Shown here piece after piece: positions 32,725 to 44,128 of a stretch of DNA of 64,000 nt. The notes under the pieces were generated by a model. That model worked only from the letters and a program-made list of their open reading frames with translations. It did not search any database and was not told the DNA's origin. How positions within the stretch are numbered: position 1 is the first letter of the stretch; the number at the start of each line of letters is the position of its first letter. The DNA comes from CAVVSQ01 sp963848825. GTDB taxonomy: Bacteria; Planctomycetota; Planctomycetia; Gemmatales; Gemmataceae. Location: contig CAWKFA010000014.1 in the NCBI GenBank assembly GCA_963848825.1, positions 186,001 through 250,000 on the forward strand. Reading direction: 5' to 3'. A program made the translations under genes and the position numbers.

Positions 32725-33463
32725 ATGAACCCCGCGAAGACCGGCATCTCCCGCCTGCTGATTGCGTCTGCGATCGATGCGGACGTCTACCGCCGCCTCC
32801 TGGAATCTCCTGAAGAAACGTTTGACGAATTTGACCTTGCCGACGAGGACCGGGAGTTGCTGCGCCATCCCGATCACCGGCTGCTGCGCGTGCTCGGGGC
32901 GGCACTGGCGGAGGAAAACGCGTCAGCCTCCGCCGCGGCCAGCGTCGCAACGATGGCAGCGCCGCCCGCCGTGGCGGAGCGACGCGGCGCGTCGCCGGAA
33001 TGCCCACGGCGAGCGCACCGCTGCCGGACATGTCGCTGGTGCTCACGCTGGTGCCCTGCGCGCTCTACGACGGGGGAGAACTGCAGCAAGTTCGCATACG
33101 CCGCCTGGGTGAGCCCGCTGCCCGAAGGTGCCGACCCGGAGGCACTGCCGCCGCCGCCGGGCACTGTGCTCCCCGGCAAGCCGCTGCCGCCGCTGCGTGC
33201 CGTGGTGCGGGTTTCGGCGATTCAGATGCAGGATGCCGCGGGCAATCCGCTGGTCGGGCTGAGCGCCTCGCTGCTGCAGAGCACGAACATGTCGGCACCG
33301 CCGCCGCCCGAAGCCGCCGGCAATCCGGCCGCGATCGGCCGCGACCTTTCCGCTGCCGAAGGTTCAAGCCGCCATCGCCGCCGTGCGCTGCGCCTCCGCG
33401 GGTGCCCGTTACGGCAAGCTCATCGAGCTTCTGCGCGTGCTCCATCCGGAGGGCACATCATGA
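32725..33463 (+). CDS. Protein with LigA/borosin-binding-like N-terminal domain, candidate RiPP precursor or scaffold (frameshifted)
   Basis: About 245 residues, read through three frameshifts near 33000, 33085 and 33355. The first about 65 residues form an all-helical pattern 'YRRLLESPEETFDEFDLADE' followed by 'LLRHPDHRLLRVLG'. This resembles the LigA-subunit-like domain that serves as borosin-binding domain in split borosin precursors. The rest is Ala-rich, then has 'SLVLTLVPCALYDGGEL', a Pro-rich linker (PLPEGADPEALPPPPG), 'VVRVSAIQMQDAAGNPLVG' and a C-terminus ending 'ELLRVLHPEGTS'. ATG 32725 follows AAGGA by about 10 nt. The stop overlaps the methyltransferase start as ATGA. Longer than usual borosin precursors (below 120 residues); the core region, if any, is unknown. 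Confidence 0.6.
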
Positions 33464-34299
33464 GCGCGCCACAGATGCCCTGCCGCCCGCACGCCGCACA
33501 TCTACATTGCCGGCCTGGGCCTGCAGACCGTGACGCAAATCACGCGCGAGGTGCAGGACGCCTGCCGCCGGTCGGCGGAAATCCTGTACGCTGGACACCG
33601 GCATCGCCACGCGCACGTTTCTGGAGACGCTGTGCCCGCGCGTCACGCCGCTGTTTGACGAAAGCTACGCCCGCGATGCGTCGCGCGTTTCGGCTTATCA
33701 CCACATGGCGGCGCGCGTCGTTGAGGCGGCGCTGGATCATCCGCCGGTGACGTTTGCACTCCACGGCCATCCGCTGGTGGCGGCGCTGCCGCCGTTTCTG
33801 GTGCTGGAGCTCGCGGCGGCGCTGGATCTCCGCGTGACCATTCTGCCGGGCGTCTCGGCGCTGGATGTGCTGCTGGCGGACCTGCGGCTCGACCCGGTGG
33901 TCCACGGCATCCAGATGTACGAAGCCACAGATGTGTTGCTGCGCCGGCGGCCGCTGCAGAGCGATGTGCCGGCGATTCTGTGGCAAATCGGGCCGATTGA
34001 GACGTGCCTGCACAGCCAGGCGGTGTCGCTGCCGGGGCGATTTGCAGCGGCTGATTGCGCATCTGCGGCAATTTTATCCGGCGCGGCATGAGGTGGTGGC
34101 GATTCACTGCAGCCCGCACCCGATTGTGCCAGCGACGATTTTGCGGTTTGCGCTGGAGGACATGGGCGGGCATGCGGCGGAGATTCATGGCGGGTTCACG
34201 CTGTACGTGCCGCCGGCGGGGGCGCGGGCGGTGTTGGATGGGGAGTTGGTGGGGAAGTTGTATAGCGTGGAGCACTTGCGGAGCGTGACGAGGGCGTGA
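33460..34299 (+). CDS. SonM-like tetrapyrrole-methylase-fold (borosin-type) methyltransferase (frameshifted)
   Basis: About 279 residues, frameshifts near 33490, 33585 and 34040. The order of motifs matches bacterial split-borosin alpha-N-methyltransferases such as SonM: 'IYIAGLGLQTVTQIT' near the start, 'DESYARDASRVSAYHHM', 'ALHGHPLVA', 'ILPGVSALDVLLADLRLDP', 'ILWQIGPIE' and 'YPARHEVVAIHCSP'. The Tyr-Arg-Tyr set that borosin enzymes use for backbone N-methylation appears kept in the second motif, while the Tyr of 'YGHP' is His here. The SAM-binding fold is that of cobalamin/porphyrin methylases, but no tetrapyrrole genes are nearby. The start overlaps the upstream stop (ATGA), so both proteins are made together. 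The high GC of the pair differs from flanking genes. Confidence 0.78.
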
Positions 34300-34327
34300 A
34301 GCAGACAGTTACACAGGGAGTTTCGCC

Positions 34328-36503
34328 ATGAAAATACTTCTCTTTACCCTGTTTGCAATTGCGCTTGCCACGGCAGCGCCGGCGGCTCAACCGGTCGAGG
34401 CTCCCGATATCCTGATCGCCGATTTCGAAGGCGAGACCTACGGGAGTTGGAAAACGACCGGCGAAGCTTTCGGCCCCGGTCCTGCCCGAGGCACTTTGCC
34501 AAATCAGATGCGTGTCGAAGGTTTCAAGGGCCAAGGCCTGGTGAACTCCTTTTACAAAGGGGACGGCAGTATCGGAACGCTCACGTCGCCTGCGTTCAAG
34601 ATCGAGCGAAAGTTCATCACCTTTCTCATCGGCGGTGGCAAGGACCGGGAGAAGCTCTGCATCAATCTCCTCATCGATGGCAAGGTTGTGCGCATCTTCG
34701 ACTGGCCCAAACGACAAGCCCGGCGGTAGTGAAGCCCTGGCACCGGATGCCTGGGATGTCGGTGAACTGGTCGGCAAGTCCGCCGCAATTCAGATCGTGG
34801 ACCTGGCCAAGGGCGGGTGGGGCCATATTAACGTCGACCACATCGTGCAAACGGATCGCAAAGCGGCACTCTATCTGATCGATGCGACACGCGCGATCAA
34901 AATCGAAAAGCGCTATCTGCATCTGCCCATCAAGAATGGCGCAACCAAACGGGAAGTCACCTTTCTCATTGATGGTCGCGTCGAGGTAAAGAACGACATC
35001 GAACTGGCCGACGCCGCTCCGGACTGGTGGGCTTTCCTGGAAATGAGTGCCTGGCAAGGCAAGACCATCACGATCCAGGTGGACAAACTGGGGGAAGATT
35101 CCAAGGCACTGAGCGCCATTGAACAAAGCGATTCCATCAAGAATGCGGAAAATCTCTATCGCGAGCCACTGCGTGGTCAGTTCCACTTCTCCTCTCGACG
35201 GGGCTGGAATAACGACCCGAATGGGCTGGTCTTTTTTAACGGCGAGTATCACCTTTTCTATCAGCACAATCCTTACGGTTGGGCCTGGGGCAACATGCAC
35301 TGGGGGCAGGCCGTCAGCCGGGACATGGTGCACTGGGAAGAGCTGGGCGACAAGCTCGCCCCGGATACCCTCGGCGCCATGTATAGTGGTAGCGCAGTCG
35401 TGGATTGGGACAACACCAGTGGCTTCGGTCAGAAGGGCAAAGCGCCGCTCGTTCTCATCTACACCGCGGCGGGCAATCCCACCACGCAGTGCATCGCCTA
35501 TAGCACGGATGGCCGTAACTTCACCAAATACCAGAATAATCCCGTCCTGAAGCAAATCACCAGCGGCAATCGTGACCCGAAAGTATTCTGGCACGCAGCC
35601 ACGAAAAAGTGGGTGATGGTGCTCTATGTTGGTTTGAACCAGGCCCATACGATTCACTTTTTCACCTCACCCAACCTGCGAGAATGGACCCTGGCCAGCG
35701 TGACGGCTGCGGGCACCAAGAGCAAGGATCGCTTCCTCTACGAATGCCCCGATTTCTTCGAATTGCCTGTGGATGGCGACACGCAACAGAAAAAATGGGT
35801 TCTGCTTGGGGCCAACACGGAATATGCGCTGGGCACATTCGACGGCACCACCTTCAAGCCGGAACAGTCGAAAATCCCCGGCCATCAGGGGCGAGGTTTC
35901 TACGCACCGCAGACCTTCAGCGATATTCCCGATAAAGACGGCCGTCGCATTCAGATCGGCTGGTTTCAGTCGCCGACGCCAGGGATGCCGTTCAATCAGT
36001 CGATGTCTCTTCCCCTGGAGTTGAAACTCACCGCGACAAAAGACGGCCCGCGCCTGACCTGGACCCCCGTCAAGGAACTCGCATCGTTGCGGGCCAAATC
36101 ACACCGATTCGACGAAATGACGCTCGAACCCAACAGCGCCAATCCCTTCGCCGGTCTCAAGGCCGAACTCGTGGAACTGCAAGCCGAATTCCAACCCGGC
36201 AACAGGAGCGAAATAGCGTTCACCGTTCGCGGCGCCACTATCGTTTACGACGCGAAGAAACAAGAACTGGTTGTGAACAACGTTCGCGCTGCCGCTCCGA
36301 TGCGTGATGGAAAACAGCAACTGACAATCTTCTGCGACCGCACCGGCCTGGAAATCTTCGCCAGCAACGGCCTGGCCTACCTTCCGCTGCCATTCCTGCC
36401 CAAAGCCGATGATTTACTACTCAAACTGCAAGCGACAGCCGGCAATGTGAAGTTCACCCGACTTCAGGTTCACGAACTGAAGTCCGCATGGCCGACGAAG
36501 TGA
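34328..36503 (+). CDS. Secreted GH32 fructan hydrolase (levanase/inulinase-like; one frameshift)
   Basis: About 725 residues. A signal peptide (MKILLFTLFAIALATAAPAA) is followed by two lectin-like beta domains of about 120 residues, the second like the N-terminal domain of levanases. The GH32 five-bladed propeller starts at about residue 285 and has the nucleophile motif WNNDPNG (about 293), the RDP motif (about 415) and the acid/base motif YECPDFF (about 471). A C-terminal beta-sandwich ends 'LQVHELKSAWPTK'. All catalytic residues are present, so activity on fructans or sucrose is likely; the exact substrate is not readable. One frameshift near 34715 lies between the two N-terminal domains. 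AGGGAG precedes the ATG. It starts 28 bp after the methyltransferase gene and could be co-transcribed. Confidence 0.9.
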
Positions 36504-36747
36504 TCTGCGTTCGCTTCAGGGAGATGCGCTTCCCCATTCGTTCTCCCAGTAAACATCGAACTCGTCGAGGGCATTGGCGGCGGAGGCAGCAACGGGAATT
36601 TTTGAGCCGTTGAAAAGAAAGGTTTCGTCGACAATCTATGTAGCGGTGATCCATGCCATCTTGTCGACCGGACCATCTTTCGAGGGCAGGCATCTTCCGG
36701 GCGGGCGCGGCGAGCAATGTCCTCGGAAAACCTACATGCCCGGGTCA

Positions 36748-37782
36748 CTATACTTTCGGGCCGCCCGCTCGCCGACGCATAAGAAGCCGTACAGCCAAGG
36801 CAACTGACACGGTAATTATTAGACCGAGGAGCAAAATTACCGAAAGGTGTCCTCTCGATCCGGGTAATGGCGACAGGTTCGCCGGCGGATTGGCCACCAC
36901 GTCTACCCGTTCCAAGTTCATGCGGATACGCAAATCGGTGACGCGAACGTCCAGTGAGGCCTCGGGGCTGCCGGTGGAAGCGACGATACGGACGTTTTTC
37001 AAATCCGCATCACTGAATTGGTACTCACGCAAGAGAGTGAAAGCGGCGTTGGCGTCTTCGGACACCCAAAAGGAAAGTAAGTCGCCCCGCCGAACCAGAC
37101 GGAGGAGGCATTTTTTTGCCGACGTCGGAAATGACTTATTTCGCTTGTCCAGTTTTTTTGAGAATTGGTTCCATTGAGACGAGAACAGAATATATTGCCT
37201 ACCATCCTCCTTGCGTACCGCACGGGTGAACTTGACGGCATTTTCTCCGTTCGCGTCGAAGCCAGCAATCAAGGCCAAACGCGTACCGAAATCCCCTGCG
37301 TCCAGCGCTTCGGGTTCGTGCAATAGGTCGAAATGCACCGTTATTTCAAAATTCCCCTTCACGGTAAGACCCGTTGCCAATCCTGTGGGCTTATCCTTTG
37401 GATGATTGCCAGGCAAGGAAATGCGTAATCCGCCAGGTTCAAACCGCACGCAATCATTCGCGTTTGGTCCGATGAACTCCAAGTCCTTGCTATTCTCCGG
37501 TTCGCCCTTGAATGATTGATAATATTCGCGAGGAACTTCAGGCGGATCTACTTGAGCAGCCACCGCTATTGATGCGCTCGGGCAGCCAGCAATCCATGGT
37601 GTAACGCCAAAGCCCACGGCAGCCAAGAATAAGAATAAGTGGCCGTACAGAACCGTTGTCTGCCCAGGCCGATCTGAAAATCTAGGTGCGCGACCAGCCG
37701 TGTTGGGAAGAGGTATTACCTTGGAATCGCGGCATACTTTCTGGATATCGTCTACCTTTACCATTCGAAATCTGGTTTTCAT
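36748..37782 (-). CDS. DUF1583-family membrane protein
   Basis: 344 residues with an internal N-terminal hydrophobic segment (LFLFLAAVGFGVTPWIAGC, about 49-67) and a C-terminal transmembrane helix (LSVILLLGLIITVSVALAV) followed by a short basic tail. Between them is a beta-rich DUF1583 domain ('EYYQSFKGEP', 'LRISLPGN', 'FEITVHFDLLH', 'VRVTDLRIRMNLERVDV'). Such proteins are confined to planctomycetes and have no known function; the beta domain looks like a jelly-roll. A strong AGGAGA ribosome-binding site lies 7 nt before the ATG. A paralogue is at 58494-59772. It lies 105 bp after the propeller gene of the MoxR operon and may be transcribed with it. Confidence 0.8.
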   Translation of the reverse strand: MKTRFRMVKVDDIQKVCRDSKVIPLPNTAGRAPRFSDRPGQTTVLYGHLFLFLAAVGFGVTPWIAGCPSASIAVAAQVDPPEVPREYYQSFKGEPENSKDLEFIGPNANDCVRFEPGGLRISLPGNHPKDKPTGLATGLTVKGNFEITVHFDLLHEPEALDAGDFGTRLALIAGFDANGENAVKFTRAVRKEDGRQYILFSSQWNQFSKKLDKRNKSFPTSAKKCLLRLVRRGDLLSFWVSEDANAAFTLLREYQFSDADLKNVRIVASTGSPEASLDVRVTDLRIRMNLERVDVVANPPANLSPLPGSRGHLSVILLLGLIITVSVALAVRLLMRRRAGGPKV

Positions 37783-37887
37783 TGTAATTCTCCTGTTGCG
37801 CCGCCGATCAAGCGCATGCTATTTTAGCCACTCAACTAAGCCGGGCGGCTCGATTCCCGCCGCCTGGGCCGTGCTAACACCATTCGA

Positions 37888-40550
37888 TTAGGGCACACGG
37901 AAAAGTGTGCCGTTGGCATCGACGATCAGGGCACCGCTTTATGCCCATGGGAAAAGCGGCGACAGGATTGGCGAACTGCTCGATCCACTCCTCTTTCAAG
38001 CTATCCCAGATTGATGCTGGCTCAGCACTCACTTGCCGCGGATCGAGGCTGCCCTGGATGCCGAAAACGGTTTTCCATGTTCTCAACTCTACCGGCAGCG
38101 AACACTCCCACGCGTTCGGCCCCAAGCCAACCTGCATCGTGAAAAGACGCCCGTCCTTCGAGGTCCAGCGCACCACGAGATTATTCTGTTCAATGAAACC
38201 ATGCACAGGTGACTGAAGGAGCGTGCTGCGCGTCGGATTCTCGGGACCAGCAGGGAGAGCAACTTCAGCGACCAATTGTTGAGCACGAAAGAGCTTCGCC
38301 TCATTTTCAAAGAAAAGCAGGCAGAACGGCACGTCCGGTTCGTGAGGCAGAGCTCCGACAATACCTGTTTTCAGTTCCTCCGGACCAACGGGAATACTTT
38401 GCCGCCAACTGGGATTATCGATTCGATGGATAGAGCAACCGTCAGGCGAAAGATGTCCGAAAAATGACGCCGCCGAATTACTGGCGCACGCCAACAGCCT
38501 GTTGACAACGCCAACTGACGGCACCTGAGTGGTGATCGGCAACGGACCATCTTGAGACAGTACACACCAACACAATCCGCCACCTGGGACGACATCGTCG
38601 AGTGCCACCAAATGTTGTTCCTGGGTGTCCGCTAAAAGTCCAACCATTCGGCCCGACTCCGGGCCAAAAGTTTGGCAGACGCCAGTGGCAATTTGATAAC
38701 AAAGAGACTGGCACTTTTCAAATCCCAACAACAGCATGCCCGACATCGGCAAGTAACAGACCGAGCGCACAATCCCATGGCCCTGACGACCAAGATTTAT
38801 CAGTCCTTTACCAGCTGGTCGAACTCTGCCGCGCCGATGCTGCATCGCGAAGTGAGCATCGCTGGCCACGGGCGCGGACCAAGGGGTATTGGCGGGAAAG
38901 AAATCCATGACGGCATGCGCGCCCGTGCGGCCGTCTTGCGCATTTTCTCCGCGATGGTCATGAGGCAGCGGTCGTGGGCAACGTCGGCGATTGCCGCCAG
39001 GGTCGGCTGATTTGCCAGGCGCGCGAGATCGTTGACAAAGGACACGAGAGCTTCGTTGGTCCAGGGCTGCACACACACCTGAGCGTCGCTGAGGAGTTGC
39101 AAAAAGCGGGGTGGATTCGGTTCGCGGGCGTAGTGTTTTGCCAACGCCACGCCACAGGGAGCCGCTGCCACCTTCGGTCGGCTTTGCCAGCCTTGCTCGA
39201 ACCATTGCAGAGCAAGATCAGGACGACCGGCGCGATCGAAGAGCACCTCCCCCGCCTCGGCGTATTTTTCGCGAGCAGCCAGCTTGTCGGCGCCGCGCCG
39301 GAAGTGGGTCAGAGCCCGCTCGGACGCGCCAACCCTTTGTAACAAGTCACCCGCGTTCAGATCGTCGCCCAGCCGTTCGTAGAGTTCCACGGCGCGATCG
39401 ATCTCGCCCGCGGCACTCCAGGCGCGCGCGGCGGCCGGCAGGTTGCGCAGCACTACTTCGTAAATTTGGGCGGCGTCGGCGTGTAATCCCCCTTGGGAAA
39501 GCGCGTGGGCCGCGCTCCCCACGTTGTCGAGCAGCTTCGCGTAAATAAACGCGGCCCGGCGATAGTCGCCTCGCTTCATGGCTTCCTCGGCCTGTTTGCG
39601 ATATTCCGCTTGCAGCGAATAAAAGATATCGCCGCCAGCAAACCACGCCGACGCAGGCCCATGGCGTCCCGCCAACAAGTTCCGGAGCGAATAAAATAGA
39701 GTGTGCACCGGCAACCGAGCATTGACGCCGGGTACCACCGGACGGGACCGTGGCCCACCGAGCGGTAAGGCGCGGCGCAAGGCCTGTTCGATCTTACCGG
39801 CGCGAAAATCGCGCAATAGATTCCGCATGGCCGCTTCCTGCTCCCCCATCAATCGTTCGCTGAGCGCGGGGACCGCAGTAAACGCGCGCTGCAGCAGGTT
39901 GGCGCCGGCGCCGGCCAGCGCGCCAGGCTCAGCTTTGTCCCAAGCCAAGCCAGACTCTTGCCGACCGCATATGCGGCGTGGCCGGCGATCTTGCTGCCGA
40001 TGCCGGTGTCACCGCGCGGTTTGGGCGATTCGCTGCCGATGTCTTGACGCCCAGCTTCCAGAATTTCGTCCGCGCCTGGCCGTGGCGCGAGCGACACGAT
40101 CTCCAGTAACTCCTCCGCCAGCGCCGGCGGCTCCGGCAAGCGCTGCCAGTCCACGACACACGGCGACTTGAGCCGTAACAATTCGTTCAGAGGCAAAGGT
40201 TTTTGCAGCACAAATTCCAAAATCCGCCCGCCGGGGAGAAAAATGAGGCCACGCTCACGCACCAAACCCCGTGCCTCATCGTCCAAAAGCGGCGGCAGCA
40301 GCGTGGCGTCCACCGGCAGAAAGAGATTATTGGTAAGCTGTCGCAGGCGCACGGCGCCAACCGCGGCCCCATCGCACCGTTGCGGCAACTTGATGAGGAA
40401 CCCTTCCGCCGTGGCGAACACTTCGGGAAAACACTCCAGACGTAGCGAAGCCAGCAGCTTGAACAAATCTTCGGCCTGCGTGCTCGGCAACAACAGCGCA
40501 CTCGCCGGTTCCAGGACTTGGCCGGGACAAACAATGAAGGGTATTTTCAT
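37888..40550 (-). CDS. bpX-type / TPR / beta-propeller protein of MoxR ternary system (frameshifted)
   Basis: About 890 residues in three parts. Residues 1-205 (MKIPFIVCPGQVLEPASALL) form a domain typical of MoxR-vWA-propeller operons (bpX class). About 205-560 are helical repeats like TPRs ('AAFIYAKLLDNVGSAAHAL', 'AVELYERLGDDLNAGDLLQR'). About 560-887 form a WD40-like beta-propeller that ends 'GALIVDANGTLFRVP'. Frameshifts lie near 39935, 38880 and 37940; the last one hides the true stop at 37888. The start overlaps the upstream stop as ATGA, so the gene is translationally coupled. The role is inferred: helical repeats and propeller as protein-binding and sensing surfaces. Confidence 0.74.
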
Positions 40551-43400
40551 TGGGCGCCGCCTCCCGTCACTTTCCGGAGGGCGCTGGCCATGGCTTTGAG
40601 AGCGCCGGACGTGTTGGGCCACTGATGTACTTGCCCATGGCCGTGTCGGGTGCCGTCAGGCAGCCAGGCGGACCATGAGTCTCCTCGAGCGTAGAACTGA
40701 AAAACCACCTTATGCGCGGCATCAAAAACGTAGACCTGCCCAAGCCGATCCAAAGCGAAGATGGCACCGTCACACTGCAGGGCACCCAACCAAAGCTTGG
40801 CATCATCCAGCTTGAAGAATTCGTTTTTTGTCACTTCAATTGGGCTCCGCCGAGCAAAATCCCTAATTCGCGAATTTCGAAACCAATCACTGACAAGGCT
40901 CTTCGCGCTCGCCGTTTCCGAGATCACTTCCAACTGGGAGTGCGACCACACGACGAGGTGCCAGCTTCGGCGTCCGCATTTGACAAGCAACGCGCCATGA
41001 TCTGTGAAGAGACGCACGCCAGCGGCAACTCCCGAGGTCTGGAAGATCACCTGAGGGCGGTCTGTGGCTTGCACTACCAAACGACTCAGACGATGCTCGG
41101 AGTATGCCACCATATTGCCGTTATTTGCAAGAACGAAAGAATCCTGTTGAAAGCCCTGGCGCCAGTGAATTTCGCGTAAAAATTGACCGTCCAATCCGCG
41201 AAAGAATGCTAACAAGGGTATTGAGTCGCGCCTGGAATAATGCACAACCAGCGTTGACTCAGCGACGTGCACCGATTGTACCGTCCCGCCCGAGAGTACG
41301 ATGTTGCCGTCTTTGGTCGGCACAAAAGGATGCCAGTACAGGCCACGGTTCTTAACACCAAGGACGCCCATTCCACTGATCGCATATTTTGATTTTCGGA
41401 TATTTATTGCTTGCAGTTGCCCAAGGGAAGCAGCGGCTTCCAGAACCTGGGAATCAGACCCTAGATTCAAAAAATGCAAAAGCGCTTGTTCGGCGCGCTG
41501 ATGCGTGGGAGGTTCCGAATCAATGGACGCGGTGGCGTCCATGATTGGCTGCGCCGCTTTTTTGATGTCCGCGTGGACGACAAGCGCACCTGTTGTTAGA
41601 TCCACGGCCAAAAGCGGCAAATCCTGTCCACGACGATACAACACCACCGCGTGGGCGTTGCGAACATAGGAGATGCCGTTCGCCGACGCCATCGGGCAGG
41701 AGGTTCGGTGGACTGAGCACCTACGCTGCGACAGGTCGTAATGTGCCAATAGCGCCATGCCGTCTTGTGAGCCCAGTAATACAAAGCCGGCTGCTACTCC
41801 TTTGACTTCATGCCAATCACGCACCGGCTGATTGTCGATTGTCGCTCTGGGCAGGATCTCTAACTTTTTGGTCGCGAGTGTCCAGCAGTAGACAAGTCCC
41901 AAATATGATATCGGCGATAAGGTGTTTGCCATGGTAGCAAAATCCAAAGTGGGTAATCTTACCGTGATTTCCCAAGGGAAATGGCCAACAGATCGTCTCC
42001 ACCGCGCCGGACCATGCCTTTTCGACACGTTCGGGCGGCTCCTCAAGAGGTGTGGCGGACCGCTCGAATTCCACCCGAAAGGAGGCGCAGCGCCACCGGC
42101 ATTCCCTGCCTGATTTGCGCCAGTTCGGATTCGCCGCGTGCATTGACGGTCAGGGCAAACAAGCGGTCCAGTTTCATAAGCCGTCGTGCCGCCACGCGCA
42201 CATCTTGCTCGGCGAGACTGAATCGATGGGTAAGTATAAATATGTCGCGTGGCACTGGGCTTGGCCATTCGAGGATGCTTTCGAGCGCCAGGCCCGGATT
42301 CGTGGTCATATCACTGGCTTCGAGCGCCTGCCCCAGTCCTTCGTGGGACTCGGCAAGAGGGTTGGCGAATGACTCGGCCAAACTCGTAAACGCCAGTCGC
42401 GCCGGTAACGACCTGGCCTCGGCACGCTTCAGCAAAGCCAGCGCCGCCGCGGTCAGCACCAGACGCACGTCGCCCCAGGTGCGTACGCCTTGATCGAGCA
42501 CGACGACGATCTCCTGTCGGGCGTGCGCGGGCGGTTCCTCACGCTTGAAGAAAAGCAACTCGTTCTCCGTGAAACGGCGAATAAACTCCAGGTCGTCGAG
42601 CGCGTGCTGGCTGGGCAACAAGCGTTCCAGGTTGCCGTGCGTTATGACATCGGCGTAGCCTCCCACCGCCAAAGTTTCCGGCGTCTGGCGGCGGGGTGGC
42701 ACAGCCAGGGCCAATACCATCTGGGGCATATAGCCAGCCGCGCCCGCCAAGCGCGGCCTTTTGAGCAGTTCCTCCAACACGCTGCCGCCTGGCTGCGGCG
42801 GTGGTTGCTTGTCGGCGAGCGCCTCGCCTGCGCACGTTACCTTCCCTCGTCCTGAGATCAGCCAGGCCTGGAGTTCATCATCCGACAGTTGCATTAAACC
42901 CGCACGAACATGCTGTTCGAATTCGATAAGCGTGTGCGGCGGCTCTTCGCCTGCATTGGCGATGCCGTTAAGCGTGCCCGTAAACCAGTGCACAGGAAAG
43001 GCTTTCTCGCGCAAACGCGCGCAGACCAGCGCCATGGCAGGGGGATCCGTCGCGACTGCCAAGGTGTCGCTCAACATACCGGCCAGGGCGCCGCGTTGCG
43101 CCAGTTGGCGCCGGTTGCTGCAAAAAGCCCATGCAAACGTTTGAATTCGTGATCGGCTGACTCGACCAGTAACAGAGCCAGCCAATGCACGACCAGGCCA
43201 AAGGGCAACGGCGCCCGCCGGGCCGCAAAACCTTCCAAAAACAAGGCGAGGTTGTCACTGGATGCCAGGATGGTCCTGGAAAGTTCCAGGCCATCCTGTT
43301 GGTCCGACCAGCGCACTCCGCCCAGGGCCCGGGCATAATCACGCGGCAACGCCAAATACTTCTTGCCGGCCGCATGGACTTCAAGCCATTCCGTCGTCAT
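40547..43400 (-). CDS. bpX-vWA-beta-propeller protein of MoxR ternary system (frameshifted)
   Basis: About 950 residues. Residues 1-290 (MTTEWLEVHAAGKKYLALPR) form the N-terminal conserved domain of these operons. At about 290-470 is a von Willebrand A-like domain with 'EIVVVLDQGVRTWGDVRLVL'; the first Asp is kept but the DxSxS metal site is degenerate (DQGVR). From about 480 to the end is a WD40-like propeller ('VLYRRGQDLPLLAVDLTTGA', 'IFALDRLGQVYVFDAAHKVV'). Frameshifts near 43090, 42120 and 41930 separate the parts; the readings join without gaps. The start ATGA-overlaps the previous gene. vWA proteins are the usual partners of MoxR ATPases; fusion with the propeller agrees with a ternary system. 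Confidence 0.77.
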
Positions 43401-44124
43401 GCCTGCACCTCCCGCGCCGCCAGGCGCAGAGCGGCAAGGCTTAACGGGGTAAAGTTGTCGGCCCGCACAAGTTCGTAGCGCAGCGCACGAAGCACGAGCA
43501 GATCGGTATCTGCCACGCCGACGGCGGCGCGAAGGTCCGTTTCGCTTACATAAGGTTCCGGCCGAAATCCGCTGGGCACCAGCACGCGCTGCCCCCAAAA
43601 CCGCTCCGCGTCTGGAAACCATGGTAGTTTTTTGCCCAGTACAAAGAGAAGTTCACCGCGCGCCGCGGCCCGGTAATGCTCAAGTACGCAGCCGGGCACG
43701 TTTTCCGCCCAGCCCAAAAATGCCAGCAATCGGCATTGCAGCGCCTGCGCGGGCCGAAACGTGTCGTCAGGCACCAGACGCAGGCTAGCCGGTTCCAGTG
43801 CAAAGCCGGTAGCCAGTTGCGCCTGCATGGGCGCCGGGAGGACAACTTGAAAGAGCGGCTGGAAGCGCAGCGTGTCGGGGACATCGAAGTCAGGCAAAGT
43901 CCGGCCCCAGGCGTACCAACGGCCGTCGCGTTGACCATAAAGCCGCGCTCCCTCGAGTGGCAGAAGCGTGAGGGCAACGTCATCCTGTCCAGCCGGCCAG
44001 CGTAGCCACAGCGTGCGGTCTTGCAGCGCTGCCTCGATGCCCGGCACACAGCGCAGCGGCGCCAACCGTCCCAGCGCGCCGCCGGCAAGCGTGCTCGTTC
44101 GAGTTCGACCAAGGAGGAAATCAT
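43397..44124 (-). CDS. bpX2-like accessory protein of MoxR ternary system (frameshifted)
   Basis: About 242 residues, soluble, no signal peptide. It begins 'MISSLVELERARL', then after a frameshift near 44100 continues 'RLAPLRCVPGIEAALQDRTL' and 'GARLYGQRDGRWYAWGRTLP', 'FDVPDTLRFQPLFQVVLPAP' and a C-terminal helical part 'RALRYELVRADNFTPLSLAA'. The W/R-rich 'GRWYxxGxxLPxFDVP' pattern matches a domain named bpX2 in MoxR-vWA-beta-propeller systems. The start is 4 nt after the MoxR stop and the stop overlaps the vWA start, so it is fully embedded in the operon. Biochemical function is unknown; the exact bpX number is from memory. Confidence 0.65.
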
Positions 44125-44128
44125 GGCA

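Noticed and set aside
42043..42268. Separate vWA and propeller genes
   Set aside because: A third-frame stretch (SFRVEFERSATPLEEPPERV and following) bridges the two without a stop-start pair or ribosome-binding site, so one fused protein is the better reading.
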